Source: Tigriopus japonicus (taxonomy: Eukaryota > Arthropoda > Copepoda > Harpacticoida > Harpacticidae). From it: a stretch of DNA of 64,000 nucleotides. Under the pieces are notes generated by a model. The model did no database searches. It saw only the letters and a list, made by a program, of their open reading frames with translations, and was not told where the DNA came from. Of the stretch, positions 1-14,806 are shown piece by piece; position 1 is the stretch's first letter; every line of letters starts with the position of its first letter. The DNA lies in assembly GCA_010645155.1 (NCBI GenBank), contig JAAGOF010000046.1, positions 395,887-459,886 on the forward strand, written 5' to 3'. Position numbers and translations under genes: made by a program.

Positions 1-3000
1 AGAGCTGAGACGACAAAAGCATTGAAAAGAAAAAGTGGTTCTGTTGTGTGGAAGAATGGACCAAGGGCACCCTGTAAATGGAAAGCGCTTCCATTGTGAA
101 AGGTGGAATCGTCGTGGTGGTGGGTAATTGTGAAGCAAAAAGAAATTCAAGCCGGTTTCTTTGGAAGGGAAGAACGTGGGATTTTTCTCTTTTTGGAGCG
201 ATTACTTTTCCCAGTTGTGCGGAGCCATGGAACCATCGAATCAAGAGGCCTCTCAGCTGTTCTGAAGTGATGCTTAAGCTCCTTGGAAAGTTAAATGGTT
301 GCAGGTAAAGGCGAAACGAAGCAGAAAAATAACGATTGGAAAGCATGCGCCTCTTTCTTCTCGTTCCAACACCTTGCTTGAAAGTTATCGTAGATTTTTT
401 CAAGAAAAATGTTTAAGTGCAACTTTTCCCATGAGGCCAAAGTTTAATTATGTAAAGAGATTTCGCAAAAGACCCCAGATCAACCCTTCACCCAATCTTC
501 AATACGTGTTCCAAAGAGATGAAATGTCCCTGTTAAGTAATGTATGGAACGGAAAGGGACTTAGTGAACGAATGAGTCACTATGTCCTCAGTTCCAAGGG
601 AGCCATTTCCCCTTACTTCTTGGATTTTCTAGTCGTAGCCATAGTCAGCCACGCCGCAAACCATCTTAAACCTTGCAAGGAACTCCCGAAAATTGTGAGA
701 CAAAAGTTGATCGTCCTTTTTAAGGCGGCATTAGAGTGTCTAGGGAGAAAGTCTCAACCATTTGTTTTATGGGATCGGTTGGCTGGATCTCGGTACATTC
801 TCTCAGTCCCACATACGCACACAACTAACCCCCGAAAAAGACTTGTATGCCAAAGAACACACTGAGGGGTGGGTAGTCTCTGGGCATTAACGGTGATGAT
901 GGGGGATGGAGATGGGGCATTTCCATTGGTTCCACCTCACAAAATGGGAACTCTTGTCCCCAAGATGGAACCAAGGGACAAGGAGACTCGCACAGACGGA
1001 ATTGTATGTAGAGCGAAAACGACCGCGTGGAACAAGAAGTTCTAATGGGGACAGGAAATGTAAGGCAACTTGGATTCATGTCAGGGGCTCTGTAGTATGC
1101 AACGATCCAAGAGGGGAGAAAAAATGGAGCGGGTTATAAAGTGCGAGGGGAACAGAATTAAATTCTTGAGATATTTGATTTTAAATTCATTCGCCTTGTC
1201 AAGCAACGTTTCAAGAGAAAAGCTCCTCCCAACGTATGAATCTTTGACAAGCAACTCTTGGAAGCGGCAACGCCTCCTGAAGAACGCAACGATGGACAGG
1301 TGTCTGTCCAAGAAAAACCCGATGAAGAAAACCCTTTTCGTCCACGCTCCAAGACACCACATCATTAAGTCTTCAAAAGCCTCTGAATTAGCAAGTTTCA
1401 GGCCATTTTCTCGTCTGAAGTGCACCCCAACCACCATCTTCGATCAAGGGCTGTCTGTGACCTTGACTAATTAAGCGAATCGCGCCAGTCACGATTTTGA
1501 AATGGGATTTTTAATGAGGCCTATGATAGGAATCTGGTCGTTTTGATGTCATGCAATCAACCAACCTTTCCATTGGTCCAGGTCAAATCAAACCCATTGG
1601 AGTTGGTTACACATAACGTGATGCTGGACTGGTGGTCCTAAATTACATTGATCGGTTGATTCACCCGGAAGCTATCGAGCTTTTTCAGGCCAAATTCTAT
1701 ATCCAGCGATATTTGATCCCTTGAGTTGATCTGCAGAGTCAGTCCTTCTCTATTATCCCGTTGTGGATTATCCCATGTTGTCATCACTTTTTGCCTCACT
1801 TCGAATCCAATTTCATGTCCATGCAGGTAGATGGCCCAACAAGCCAGCAAGCAAACAAGCAGCACTTTTTATACCATACTTATTCTTGCTCCGTTCCTCC
1901 GACAACTACCATCTTATCCCATCCAATCCTACCTCTTTGTCGGGGTGGACTTTTTTCTACCACTCGACGACCTTTTTTAGTTCAACAACATCTCATGTAA
2001 AGCGGACAGACTCTTCTGGCTTTGTCTTCATTGGCGAACGACAAACTCGCTTGCGTGAAAACTCGGCTTCGAGCTGTATTCTTATCCTATTTTGAGCTTC
2101 GACCAGACCTTTCCATTTTGGAAACACCCAACTTGAAGCGTGCATTTCAATAGGTATGGCCTCATTTATCGGGGTATTTTCAGTTACACTCAATGTGGTA
2201 TCAATCGAATCTCGTTTTACAGGAAAAGGTGGTTAACTTTAGCTTGTTTAAAGTCAAATGTGTTTCATGTCTGGTTGAGAAGTGGGGGAAAAGGCAGTTA
2301 AACGCACTCTCATGCACAATGGTTAGAGGGCAGTGAGTGCAAAAAGTGGTGAAATTTCTGCCTCCCTTCAATGGCTATTATCATCAACAAATAATGGGGC
2401 TTAAGGATGATCGTCGAGAAGTCGCCAAAGAAAGGCCACAATGGGCTTTTAAACACAACAAATGCCTTCCTCAAAGGATCAACGCAGTTAAGCTTGATTC
2501 GGATTGGCCCTGCAATTAAATGGCTGTGAAATCGATCGGAATCTCGGGTAAAACAAGTGCAAGTCAGGTAGGTCGAAAGAGGTCATAAAATAGGGTTGAT
2601 CGCTCAGCAATTGGGCGCATTTCTTTTGAACTCGGGGGAAGAAAAACAAGTTTAAAGTCATCGAACTTTTGGGTACTCACATTGTTTTGGTGATGACCGT
2701 CTGTATTGAATTCGTAAAAGACGTAAAATACTTTTCGGAACCATACGTACGTATATGTGTGTAAAATACAGAAAAAAACGGACGAAGCACATGTGACATT
2801 GCCCAACGAGTCTCGCAGCGATTTGGGTCCATGTTTTTTTTTTTAACCCATGATTGTCACGATTTCAAGGTTGTTCATGACTACTCGTGGTGTTTAGTCG
2901 AAATCAAAGTTTGAACCCAAAGTCTCGATTTTGACCTCATTATCCTGATTGCTCAAACACCAAACAAATTTGGAGGTGAAATGGAGGGAAATGAATTTTG

Positions 3001-6000
3001 GGTTCTGTCATTGTTTTTACAGATGGTGTCTGGATAGACGGACGACGGACTACGAGGAGCTCCAGAGTGGCAGATTGACCGTAATTTGTAGGAGTGCTGT
3101 GATGATATCCGTGATTTAGCTGGAGGCCACAGCTGAAGACCTGTCTTGACATGTTTTCGCCAAAAGTGCCGATCAAATTACCCCCTAAACCCCGGGGAAA
3201 CCTATCTCTCATAGCATTCCTTCGGATTTCACGCAGATCGTTTTTCCTTTCTCCTTTACATTCTTCCATATCTCTTTTAGAGCACATTGGTTCTAGTTCA
3301 TATAGAATCATGTCATTACATTAGTTTTTGTGTTCGGAAAATTGGGCTTAAAAAGTGGTCAAAGCTCTCCTTTGAGGTCGGAGAAGTTTAGGTCGTCAGT
3401 CCGTAAGTGGTTGAAGAAGAGGTATGACAGCTACAGGCTTTGTCGATCGACGTAGGACGTCCAATTTTTTGGCCAATAGATGTTATTGTCCATATTGGTC
3501 CGTTGTTGGCCCGTCAGCAATCACAGTATGGGGTCAACACAGGGGCCACAACATCAACAACCAACCAACCATCGTCATCAGGGTTCGCATTCAGCCAAAC
3601 GGCCGGTGACTGTGATTCTAGATGAGTTTCAGGGTCGCCGAATCTCACTCATTTTTTGAAAAGCATACTTCGCTTAAAGAAGTTCCAATCAGGCACTGAA
3701 TGGCCTTCAATGAAGATCTGTTCACGTATTTTTCATCCGCCAGGAAAAAATGGGAGATGAAATGTGCATCCCTGCCCCTCATTTGGAAAATGTTGCTTTT
3801 CCCTTCCCATTACACGTGGGTCCTAAAGTACAATACAACATCGAACACGATTTGGCGGGCCATATAGAATTCTTTGCACGATGTCCAATAATTTTTTGGT
3901 TCCATGTTGGGTTTTGACCAACAAGCAAGCAAAACGCTCCACATGGCCCAAACACCCAAGTCGAGAGACAAGAAAGAGTTTCGGCAATTTACGACGTGAT
4001 TGAGATCGAAGAACAAGACATTCCTCAAGCTCACAAATCGATAACCACTTACACCATTTTTACAAGTGAATTCGGATACCTCTCAGGCAGAAGAAGGTAG
4101 GTTATCAAATTCCAAAGAATTGGATACTCATCGATGGTGTGACTTACCGTCGCCGATGGTTTTTCCCGGCCAGACTGAATGAATTTGAGTGACGAGAACA
4201 AGAGTGGCAATGAAATCGGCAATATTCATTGCGTCCAAGCTAACAGTGAAGAGGAGCGAGTCGTCTTCTCCAATGAAGCCCAGAATGGCTTCTCATGGTT
4301 CAGGATGGTCGGTATTGCTTTCGTTGCCGTTGTTGGCTTCACGAACCTGGAAAAAATGAGGACGGAATAAGTTTAAGCTCCATTCTTCGTCGAAAGAGAC
4401 AAGTTAGAACATTGGTCACATAGCATCAGATTAGCCGAGTGGAAAATAATGCCCGTTATTTCGATGCTATCAGTTTTCGAGAGCAAGCAAAAACGCTCAT
4501 CCTGCCAGCTCACTGAAGTTTAATGTTTCTAAAATGGTAGAACAAAGGATCATCTCCCATCTTCTCTTCCCCTTCTGGTACCACAACTAGGTAAGAAGAA
4601 GAAGAAGTAGAAGAAGGTCCGAAGCCCTCCCAAATGTGATTCAAGTGTTCTTACTTTGCCAACTCGTGTCCATTAATGCTAAATTCCGCTCAGACACAGC
4701 CGATTATCTAAGTGGTTTCTAGATCTGACTTGTCAAAACAAGAAACGACAGTAAGGATCCCATTCATAAAACGATGAAAGTAAAAGGAAATAACCCTTGA
4801 ATCTAGGTAGTAGTCTTGATAGGTATTTCTAGACATTGGCTGCAAACTATTTTGAGATCATTTTGTTAGAGACAATTCTGTCTTGGAAATGTCGAGTATG
4901 TCTTGAATGCCACTAATAGTTGGGTGTGGAGACTCTCGAGAATGCTTTGATAGATGGGAATCATCTTCAAATTAGAGACATGCCTTGTGATCTTGCATCT
5001 CGTTGTCCGGAAATTCCATCCCGAACTTTCTTTCGTCAACCTCTTTAAACCGCCTACACACATTCACAAGTACGGCACGTAAAATAAGACAACAATAAAA
5101 AAGAGGCCGAATCATAAACGCTGAAAGGTGGCAAAGTCGAGTTTCGTTCTCATCTCTCTTTGTGACTTCCGAAGGCGCTTGCGGTAAATTTGTCAATTAG
5201 GCTGATGCTATCGACACGTTTCCCGCATTAAAACCTACTTAACTTATGCAAAAATGAGGCCAATTCTCGTCTCACCCTCCCCTGTTTTTGTTTCTCACGT
5301 CCAACCTGACTCCCGGTTGTTGTTCTTGTTTCTTTCTTTTTCTTCGGTCGAACAAAACCCCATCAACCATCTTGGTTATCAGCTCATTAGGAGCGAGATG
5401 TACGTACATGAAAGTAGTACAAGAAAGAGAACTTGTTGCGTCCGTCTTCGCTATTTTCAACATCCTATGTACGTACGGATGTCCATGACAAGGTGGAAAA
5501 AAGCGATAGTTTTCCTTTGAATGGTTCGATGTTTTTTCTCGGGCTTCACTTTGCTGACAGAAAAGACGCTCTTGTCCAAAGAAAGGTCCCATCCGACGTG
5601 TGTTTGAGCTTGACCGACCAAGTTCCAAGTAACTTTGGGAGGACAAAAACTCCGGAACGAATGGCAAAGAATCCAAAAACCATTGACAGCCCCTCAAAAA
5701 GGTGCTACCTTGGAAAATAAAGGAGAACCCAGGCCACTCACAGCTGTAGGGTAAGTAAATGGAAGCTTGCTTAAATCGTTTTCCTTCGCCTTGCCACTAA
5801 AATCCGGTGGCTGCTGATATAGCATTTTTTTCTTCCTTCGACGAAGAATGCCAAATCTAAATTCTTATCCAAGCATGACTACCGCTGACCCAGAATCTCG
5901 TTTCCAATACACACGAGCCTGACATTCTAAGACCCTAACCTTTTCTCCCAAAGAAGGCGATGCTGAATGCACTTTTTGCTCAAGAAAATACCAAATCATT

Positions 6001-9000
6001 CATAGTTATTGGTCAGTGCATCTTGTACTAAGTGGATGGCGCTGTCAATTAGCCCATTGTTGTTGTGGCTCAGATCCCATCGATCTTGTGGTTGGATGTT
6101 GGTTCTGGATACCTTATCCTCGTGATTGGAAAAAAAATGTTGAGCTCCACCCAGTTGAGTTTGAGTTTGTCATCGTGGTTTTTGAGGTTGTCATATTGTT
6201 ATTGTGTTGTTGTTTTTTGATGTGTGTTGAAGGGAGCCAAGTGACATCGATGAAAGATAGTGGCTTTGATGATGTCCATAGTCCTTGGTGAATGAGAATC
6301 TCCCCAAAGGAAGTCATGTAATGGGCCCCTAAAGATACTCGAGGACTACCTTGACGGTGGGTCTTTGTTTATGAACCTTAATTAGGCCGAGAACTGGATT
6401 CGGATAACGGAGACGACGACGATGAGGAATCATTCCGAGGGTTGAGGCATTTCTCACTTATTCGCCAGAGAGTAATTAAGAGCTCTTCTCCGTCCAGAAG
6501 TCATCCAGATAAAAAGCTTTTAAAGGAGCTGGTCCTCAGACGACAGAAATCAAGACTGTCTTGTCGGCTTTTTTTCAAGAAAAAATGCTCGGCCTAATCA
6601 GGTCTTAAAAACCTTTTGTTATCGCTCTCTTAGTCGACAACCAACGAACGAACGTCCTCTGACATCGGCCACGGTTCTCCTTCTTCTTGTGTGTCGACGT
6701 GCACCAGAAACGTGGAGAATCTGACACAGACTCATTGATATTCTGGGTGAGTCGCATATTGGAACGACGATGAACCAGATGATGAAAAAGAAGCTGCTCG
6801 TCTTTTTTTCCTTTGTCCCCATCGTCTTTCACTCTATTTCTATTCGATTTATGCCCCTCCAGAGGCATTCCAAAGCTCTGATTGGAGGCCTTTCGGACAA
6901 TGTATTTGCCCACATCATTTTGAGGCATGAAATAGAACTATCTGTGCCCACAACAAATAATGAGACAGACCGTCGAATCGCGCGCAGTTCCATGCAGGCT
7001 TCTATGTACAACTGAATGGAATCGATCCATCTTGATATTTGCTCTTTTGAACCGGCAATTCATCCACTGACAAAGATACACTTGCTCGAGATGTTTGAAG
7101 TCAGTTGAAAACGCGGAAAAAAGTAAAGATAGCATTTTCAATGGAACCCATGCTCAATGACCGAATAGCAGCGATGGAAGAAGTTAGTACACAGGGCAAA
7201 GTTGAGACTCGACCGAAGAACGAACCCGATTATTTAGGGAAGTTTCAAAGCGACGAATGAGCGAGGAAAAGAAAAGGTCCCGCCGACCGACAACAACCGA
7301 AAACCAGAGTAATGGCTCATTTCAATGGAATGCTTGGTTTTGTAGGTTGGTTGTAAAACGGAAACCACAAAGACGGGATATTTACAATTGACGTATGAGG
7401 TTAGTGGAAGCGCCATTCCCATTGCTAGTGCAGGAAAGAAAGAAAGAAATAGCAAGGAGCAGCTCGACTCACTATTCCAGCAGAGTGGAGCCGTCCTCTT
7501 TAGGACACAAATGGGGTAGAAATAAACCTGCGAGACTCCTTCCTCGAGTATTCATTAGGAGGAATTGTTTCGATGGCATCATTAGCCCAAATAAATCATG
7601 AAAGTTTCTATTTTCCCCTCCAATTTCGCCCCAAAATACAGGAAAGGGTTCCTCTGTTCCATTCTCAACTTAGAAGACCCATTGTAGCTCGGGAGATAGG
7701 CGCCATTTTCGAACCCATTATTATGACGCCATTCATCATCGCACGAAAAAGGTGTCATTTGAATAGATGCCTCTTGTACTCCAGGTATGAATAACACCTA
7801 TCTCGCTGACACGTCAACATTAGTCTACAATATGTATCCTTGATCAGAAAACTAGTGAATAAAGCTCGAGCTCAGGTTTCCACCACTACCACCACGATGG
7901 ATGGATCCAACCCATCCCTGCCCAAGGTGAGATCAGTGACAACAACGAGGACCTCCGACAGCGAAACTTGAGTACTTTTCCTCCTCATGCTGAGTGAGCT
8001 CTGTGCCGCATTTGCTCCAGAATTCTTCAATCCATCCGACGAGTACCATGCCATACGTATAACGAAGAACACAGCATTCATTCACCTTTCCACCATTATT
8101 AATGACGCTTGGAGTGAATTTCATGCTCGCCAGATATAAAATAAAGCCAACTAAGATTAATTGTGGCAATCAGACTTATCTATGCATGGCGTATATCCTG
8201 GGGACGAGAGGCTCGATTAGCTCTGGCTTTGAAAATACACTCGTCGATCTGGATTTGAAAGTGCCCCCTGTCTCTGTTTCTCTCCGCGGGTTCATCTTTC
8301 GCATACCTGTGTTATTATGAACCATTTACATTTGGAAAAAGACAGATGGTCGGCGATAGAGCCACAACGGTCCTCGACATAGTCTTTTGTTGGTTGGAAA
8401 GGGTGTCATTTGATCTCCAAGGAACAATTTTGGGAGATAGAAGTTCCTCAAGGTCGACGCCCGACGCTCAAAGCTCTCCTTCTTTGAATCGACGACTACT
8501 GTATGCACTACATTCAACATTCAGACAAATATCAAAGAAGATTGTCCAAAAAACCTGCCGATCCGTCGATCCCAATGAAAGAGCCGTCGTCCAAATCTCA
8601 GCTATGACAAATTGACGCTCAGGTCAGAAGTTGTAAAAGGGACTTGTAAAATGCACAGACATTCGATCGGTTCTCGATGACCCTGTTCAAAATGGCCTGC
8701 AGGGTTAAAAATCGGGGGTTGAACCATGTTTTAACACATCTGTGGATGGCGACAAAAACCGTCTTGGCTTGAAGTGGCCAAGAGATAAAAGTTGTTGTAG
8801 GATGGCATGCAAAGGGCTCATTGTGTCATTTGATGGCAATTGATCTGAAATTCTCGAAGCTTTACGACTCCTCAGAGACAGATTCAACAACATCCTGAGA
8901 TCCACGGGAACAGATAGATATAAAAGCGAGCGTCTGAGAGGTCATTTTACCACCATCAAAACTCAGAGGCAACGATAAACCCCCGAGATGACTTCTTGAT

Positions 9001-9225
9001 TGCCTTTTCCTCCTCTTCATGGCTCAGTGATTTTTCAAGGCTCGGAGATATGTTGAGCTCGAATATCAAGAACCGAATTGACTCGGAATTCAAGGAGGAA
9101 ACAGTGCTCACGATCAAGGAGTTGGGCCATCAATCATTGAAATGTTTAGATAAGCATCAAGAGCCATCATTTCTAGCCCAAGTCTAAGCATCGTTTCTCC
9201 AGACTTGAACGTCGTCACCCAAAGC

Positions 9226-9256
9226 ATCATTATTATTATTATTATCATTACTATTA
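9226..9256. repeat. (ATT)n microsatellite
   Basis: Imperfect ATT/ATC triplets run for about 31 bases. Confidence 0.85.
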
Positions 9257-9319
9257 CGTTGCTGATGGTGATCACCACCATCAGGAGAAGTCTCATAACC
9301 GGCCATGACTATGCAGGAT

Positions 9320-9336
9320 CCTCTCTCTCTCTCTCT
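9320..9336. repeat. (CT)n microsatellite
   Basis: Eight CT dinucleotides in a row. Confidence 0.85.
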
Positions 9337-12300
9337 GTCTGCATGGATGGAGGACGACAAGAGAATGAGGAGAGGAACCTCGGACCCCCTGATTAGAGGT
9401 AGGGAAAAAAATCTACAATCAACTCCTACTTTTGGGGAAAGATCTGGTGGTCAGCCAGTCAATTGCACTTAGGTAGAGTGTAAAGCAGTGAGAAAAGAGT
9501 ACACTGTGTGCATGCGTGTTCTATGCGCCTGATTCAAATCTTGAATGGGAACCGTTCCGAGTCCATTTCCAAGCTTGTCCGCTCCATGCACTTCGCTTTT
9601 TAAGCTTCAATTAGTGAGCTCATCTGGGAAACGAAAGGTGATGTTGCCTGTTGGTTGTTGGTGCATAGAATGTACAGGGTAGATTGCAGAGGGCAGTAAC
9701 CACACAAACATATTGTTCGAGCAGCAAAATGGCAGGGAATAGAAAATTATGGGGCTGCAATCAGCATAAACTTGACGTCGAGAAGGACGCTCGAGGGTGT
9801 TGGAGCGGCTTGAGGATCGTGGAAGAAGATGCGCTCTTTGGCACCAGCCCTGAAGGTGAGGTAATCAAGCAGAGTTCCGAGATCTCCCGAGATCCAGACC
9901 GAGAATTGATCACAATGATGATGATGATGCCAAACTGCTAGAGGCCATGATTTATTGTCGATCGAGTCAAGAAAGCGCAGAGTCATGATCGGAAGGCCAA
10001 GAGGCAGTAGCAATGACAGAGTGAGTATACATGGGATATACTACTACGTAGGTATAGCTTGATCGTATTCAAAACTTTGCCCCTACAAAAGCCATTATCG
10101 AGCCCGGGCTTTGACAAAAACAAGCGGCAAGAAATCATCGCCATTCTCTTTCACTCTTGGGGGCAGTAATTAACTCGATCTCCTCGTTCACATGCAAACA
10201 TCTTGGTCCAATTCAAAAACTAACCCCTGAATTTATTTACTTCCCGACCGACTCTAATCTTACTCCGAGTAACTTTGAGTCCACGTGCGAACGTGAATCA
10301 TAGATGGATGGATGGAGATCCAAGGAGATGTTGTTCTTGACGGCTCATATGAAGATATCATTGCGAAAGCTACAACTCCTAATGCATCCCATCAGACCCC
10401 TGAAATAAATCGAATCAGCCAGAGTGCACTTTCCCTGCGCCAAAGCTTCTCTCATTCTCTCTTGTAAATGTGAAAAAAATGGTCGCGCATGAACTAAGGA
10501 CTGTAGTTGTGATTTTGATTCTGTCTGGCCAACCCTCCCCTCTTCCACCTAAACTGAGACGCTCTTCTTATTTCTCTATCAAATCATCTTTTCCCCCTTG
10601 GTCCAACCTACCCACCTCACTTCCTTCCTTCCGTGAAGGGATGAAGTCCCCTTTTAGCCACTAGCTAGCTGTGATTTCTCCTTGTTCGTTTTTGTTTTTC
10701 TGCATCAGTTATTAAGATAAATATCCCTGGGTTCCAGACTCGCGATGACATCCGCACCAAAAGGGAACCAACGAATCATTCCTTTTTTGGGAACGGTTCC
10801 CTTTGAAAAGGAGATTCTCAATGTATGAATCGGAGTGGGTGACTATGCCAGCCAATGAAATAACGTAGAGCTTTTGATGTTGACTGGTGTTCCCAATTGG
10901 ATCCAAGGTTACTGTACTCTACGTTCTGATCGGTTCTGATCTCTTATCATTGCTACTTTTGTCTTCACCCTCCTTTGTCTTCGTTTTTGTCCATTTAGTC
11001 CCGGTAGTGCAATACCTCACTGAGGGGAAAACAAAAGTGATGGTCCATGTGCGGAAAGCCTCCTTCTAGGAGAACTAATTTGTTTTCATTTGAACACTTA
11101 TCCAGCGTGGTTCTGGGCCTGGTTGGCATTTCTCTCAGTGTGAAATGACTGGCTCTCCCCCAATCTCCTTGGAGGTTCTCTTGGTACCAACACATTGGCC
11201 CTCCTGAGCATCCCGTTCAGAGTAATGTCTTTTCAAGAAGTTATGCACAAAACCAGGTTAATTAAGACCAATGGTTTATGCATACGTAGAAGGTAGTCAG
11301 GGCAGGGACGCCACGGATAACTCAAACCCTGCCAAAAGAGTTTGGTGGCGTGTTTTGGCACAATAGCACAAACCCTGTGTCCGTGTGCGTAATTTAGACA
11401 AAGGTGGCTCAAACTCCGGGCTTTGAGGGTCGGAGGAAAAATGCTAAGGGTCCTGTTCTACGACCACTGGCTTCTGAAGTTTTTCTTGACCCAGAATGAA
11501 AAGACATGTCTTTTTAGGAGGCGTAACGAGCTTCTGGACACTTGGGGTTGGCTTGTACCTATTCCAGTAGCGACCAACGCTTCAAGAGTGAAGACAATTT
11601 TACAAGGTGATAGGCGACCGAGTTCGAAGCTTCTTCGTCAGGACTTTGCACATGATGTCATTTCAACTCTTCGTCGGCTTCACCACCAAAGAGCTATTAC
11701 TACTGAGGCTCTAGTAAAAAAAACGGCATTGACGAAACGGTCATTTGGTTCTCCTTCACTCAAGCTTGGCTTCTTTCGGGAGGGCCACTCGGATAATCTC
11801 ATTATTTTTTGGACATGTGAGCCTATTACTGTTAGGAAGGCAATCCAAGTCTTAAACTTGAGCCTCCAAGGACTCGCTGAGATTTTGATTCTCTTCCAGA
11901 GATAGAAAGTCTCAAAACAAATCCGTACCTTAAGACGGGTAATGACATCAGGGACAGTAATTATGTACGAAGATCTGGACTCTCGAGAAATAATCAGGGG
12001 CCACATTGACTTCAAGAAAACAAATAGCCGCTGACGGAGTCCCCAATTGGAGTGCGGCAATTAGCAAATCACACAGATTTGACGACAAGACCCCCCTTAA
12101 ACGCAGGAAACAGACACAGATATATAGAAATACACCGACTAACCAGAACTAAGGAGCCTTGAAATGAAAAATCTGTGGTCGAGGGACTGTTCTGTTCGTC
12201 CCTAGCAATTTCTGAGTGTGCTGCACTAAAGGAAACGAGTCCGCCCAAAGCTGGTCGTAACTATCGGAAAAGAGCGGTTTGAACAAAATGGTTCTTCTCT

Positions 12301-12670
12301 AATTATAGACACCAGTCTCTCAAACAGATTGACTCTCCTCTCCAAACGCACGGAAGGTCCTAAAATTTCAGATCACAGATATTATTCAAGCTCCAGAGCG
12401 TTCGTTCATTGCTCTTTCTCAATCAATCCACTCGATGAGACGGATGTGATGGTGAATTGAAAACTGGACACATGCCGATTGAATTTGTCACCTTGGCTCG
12501 TTTTCCGATGTCAATGCATTAGCGTCCGGCTGTGAAGTCGCTTATCTACGCTTGCCATCTCGAATCCGTAGATTTTTGGAAGTGAACTCACTACATAGTA
12601 GTGATGGTAGTACTACGACGACGAAAGGCTAGCACAAATTTAAGTGGCGGGGAGGAAAGAGACACAGGCA

Positions 12671-12683
12671 GAGAGAGAGAGAG
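12671..12683. repeat. (GA)n microsatellite
   Basis: A short GA run; such runs can also bind GAGA-type factors in arthropods. Confidence 0.75.
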
Positions 12684-14717
12684 GATGACAATTTTGTTGG
12701 AACAAAAGGATCTCAAAATTGGAGTTAATGGACATTTCGGTCTTGTCAAACCTCCAAACAACTGTCATTGATGGCCACCGGAGAAATGTGGGCAATTTGA
12801 CGGCCGTCTTCGTCTGCCTAACTTAACTTAAAAAACGAGCTTTCAATCCACGAACGGAGAGGAAAGTGGAGAAAAAGTTTCTGATTCGATTTTCTCGACA
12901 TTTGTGCCACAAGATTAACCAAGGGAATGGTCATGCACTTGATAAATGGCACTCATTCTCCAACACCTTTATCCTTTCACTCAGGGTTGCCAACATTTTA
13001 ACTTCGAAAAAAACTGAACACCATCAAAATATACGATGTCAAGCGGGGTTTATGTACATGGTGAAAATGGATCCAGCGGCCACTTTCGCATCCCTGATGT
13101 CCATTTCGCCAACTTGGTGAGACTACATCGGCACTTTTTGCAGATGCTGTAACACTTGAAATAAATTGTTAGGAATTCTCTGTCGCATGCCCTTTTTGGT
13201 GGGTTTTAGGGGACGGAGCAAAGGTTCTCAGGGTCTAAATCCCTTACCATTGACGTAGGACGGTGTGTTCCACTTGAACCATTTGGTGGCTCGTTCGTTC
13301 CTTCCCTTTTCCTCATTTTCCGAGCTCATTTCGTGTCTTCAAGAGCTCTTCCAGGAAATTTACCAACTTTAAGAGTGGAGGAGGGGCTATTTGGTCCCAC
13401 AATTTGGTTCCATTACAAAAGTAATTTACGGTTGTAACAATAACTAAGCAACGTCGGGAAAAAGACGAGGAAGGTACAGTACTTTTATATTGAATCGACT
13501 GGATTTTTGCGATTTCGCGAGCAGCTTCAAAATGATGCCTATAAATGGGAAACCACGGAGGGTTTGTGGAAAAACTTGTAACGATGGAGACAAGTCTGAA
13601 ACAAACTTTTTATATCAAACTTTTCCTTCCCCCATTCTGAGGTATTTCCTACCCCTTTTTGGAGCAAAACACAGAAATCACTCAAAAATTGGAACACGGT
13701 CCAATAAACTTGAGTCTTACTCAAAGCTGACACTTTTCCCTAGATCTCTGTGGCTCAAATTGACCCCATTGAATACAATCCATTGACTCCTTCATTGCTA
13801 TTTTTAGCTTTCGCCGTTTCAAGTCAATCCGCTTGATTTGACCCCTTAAAAATTGAATGGCAGCTGTCAGATATTCGATCAGATTCACTTCCAAGTCCAT
13901 TTGTCTTCTTCTGGGATTGATTTCTCTCAATCCCGACGACTTCAAGTAATTTGCCGATCTCGTGATTTCCGTACGTTTCTTTGTGGACTTTGTGAGGTTT
14001 TTTATCGTCGCTCGGTGCAATCAGCTTTTTAATAAACACGCCAAAAGCTCATTTTGTTGGGCACGCATCATACCCATAAGTGGATGATCAAATGGCAAGT
14101 AATGGCTGTAAATCGTATACGCGCTTTTTCCACTATCAAATGTAAAAAGCCCATTTCGGCATTGGTCTTACCTGGCAAAAGAGGAAAGCAATTTGGTGGT
14201 TGGTTGGGAGGAATTTTCAATCTCCGATTTTCAATTTCCAATTAACAGCAAGTCACTCACTCAGTGTTGTGTTCTGAACTCAACTTTCACACTTTAATCC
14301 TCGAAAAATTTCTTCTCTAACCGGCGAAAATGGGGAACGGAGAAACACAATAACAACAACAATAGAACCCCCGATCACCACAACCACGACAATTCACAAC
14401 ACTGACTGGTTCGGATCTCTCTTTCACTCGCGAAATGAGAATATTAAGCCTTCTTGCTCGATTGTTGGTTGCTTTGGGATGGTTGATGGTTGGTGCTTGG
14501 GCTCTTGGTCGCTTTGAATATCAACAAGCAATGCTGCTACCACTACTAGCACAACCACCAGCACCACTACTACTTTAACAACAATCTCCTCTTGTACTAT
14601 TGATCAGTTGCTGAACCATCCATGGACGGACTGGGATGAGAAGCTGTGGAAGTCGTCAAAGTTGGGCAACCATTTTTGGTCAGTCTGCAATCGGTCGAGA
14701 GCTCCACGGACAACGTC

Positions 14718-14806
14718 TGCCCTTCTTCTGTCTTTCCGTCTGTCTCCCTCTCTCTCTCTCTCTTTCTCACTCCTTCTCGCTTTCAGTCTTTCTCTCTCAC
14801 CCTCTT
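14718..14806. repeat. Pyrimidine-rich CT tract
   Basis: About 90 bases are almost entirely C and T, with several CTCT runs. The hydrophobic frames here are repeat artefacts. Confidence 0.8.

Noticed and set aside
299..865. 188-codon open frame on the plus strand
   Set aside because: It starts at TTG, has no recognisable motif, and overlaps other short frames on both strands. It could be part of an exon but nothing supports it.
8919..8926. TATAAAAG promoter-like box
   Set aside because: The first ATG downstream gives only three codons and no gene is recognisable; a chance match is likely.
11423..11905. 160-codon open frame on the plus strand
   Set aside because: It begins at a non-ATG codon, matches no family I know and has no splice or promoter context.
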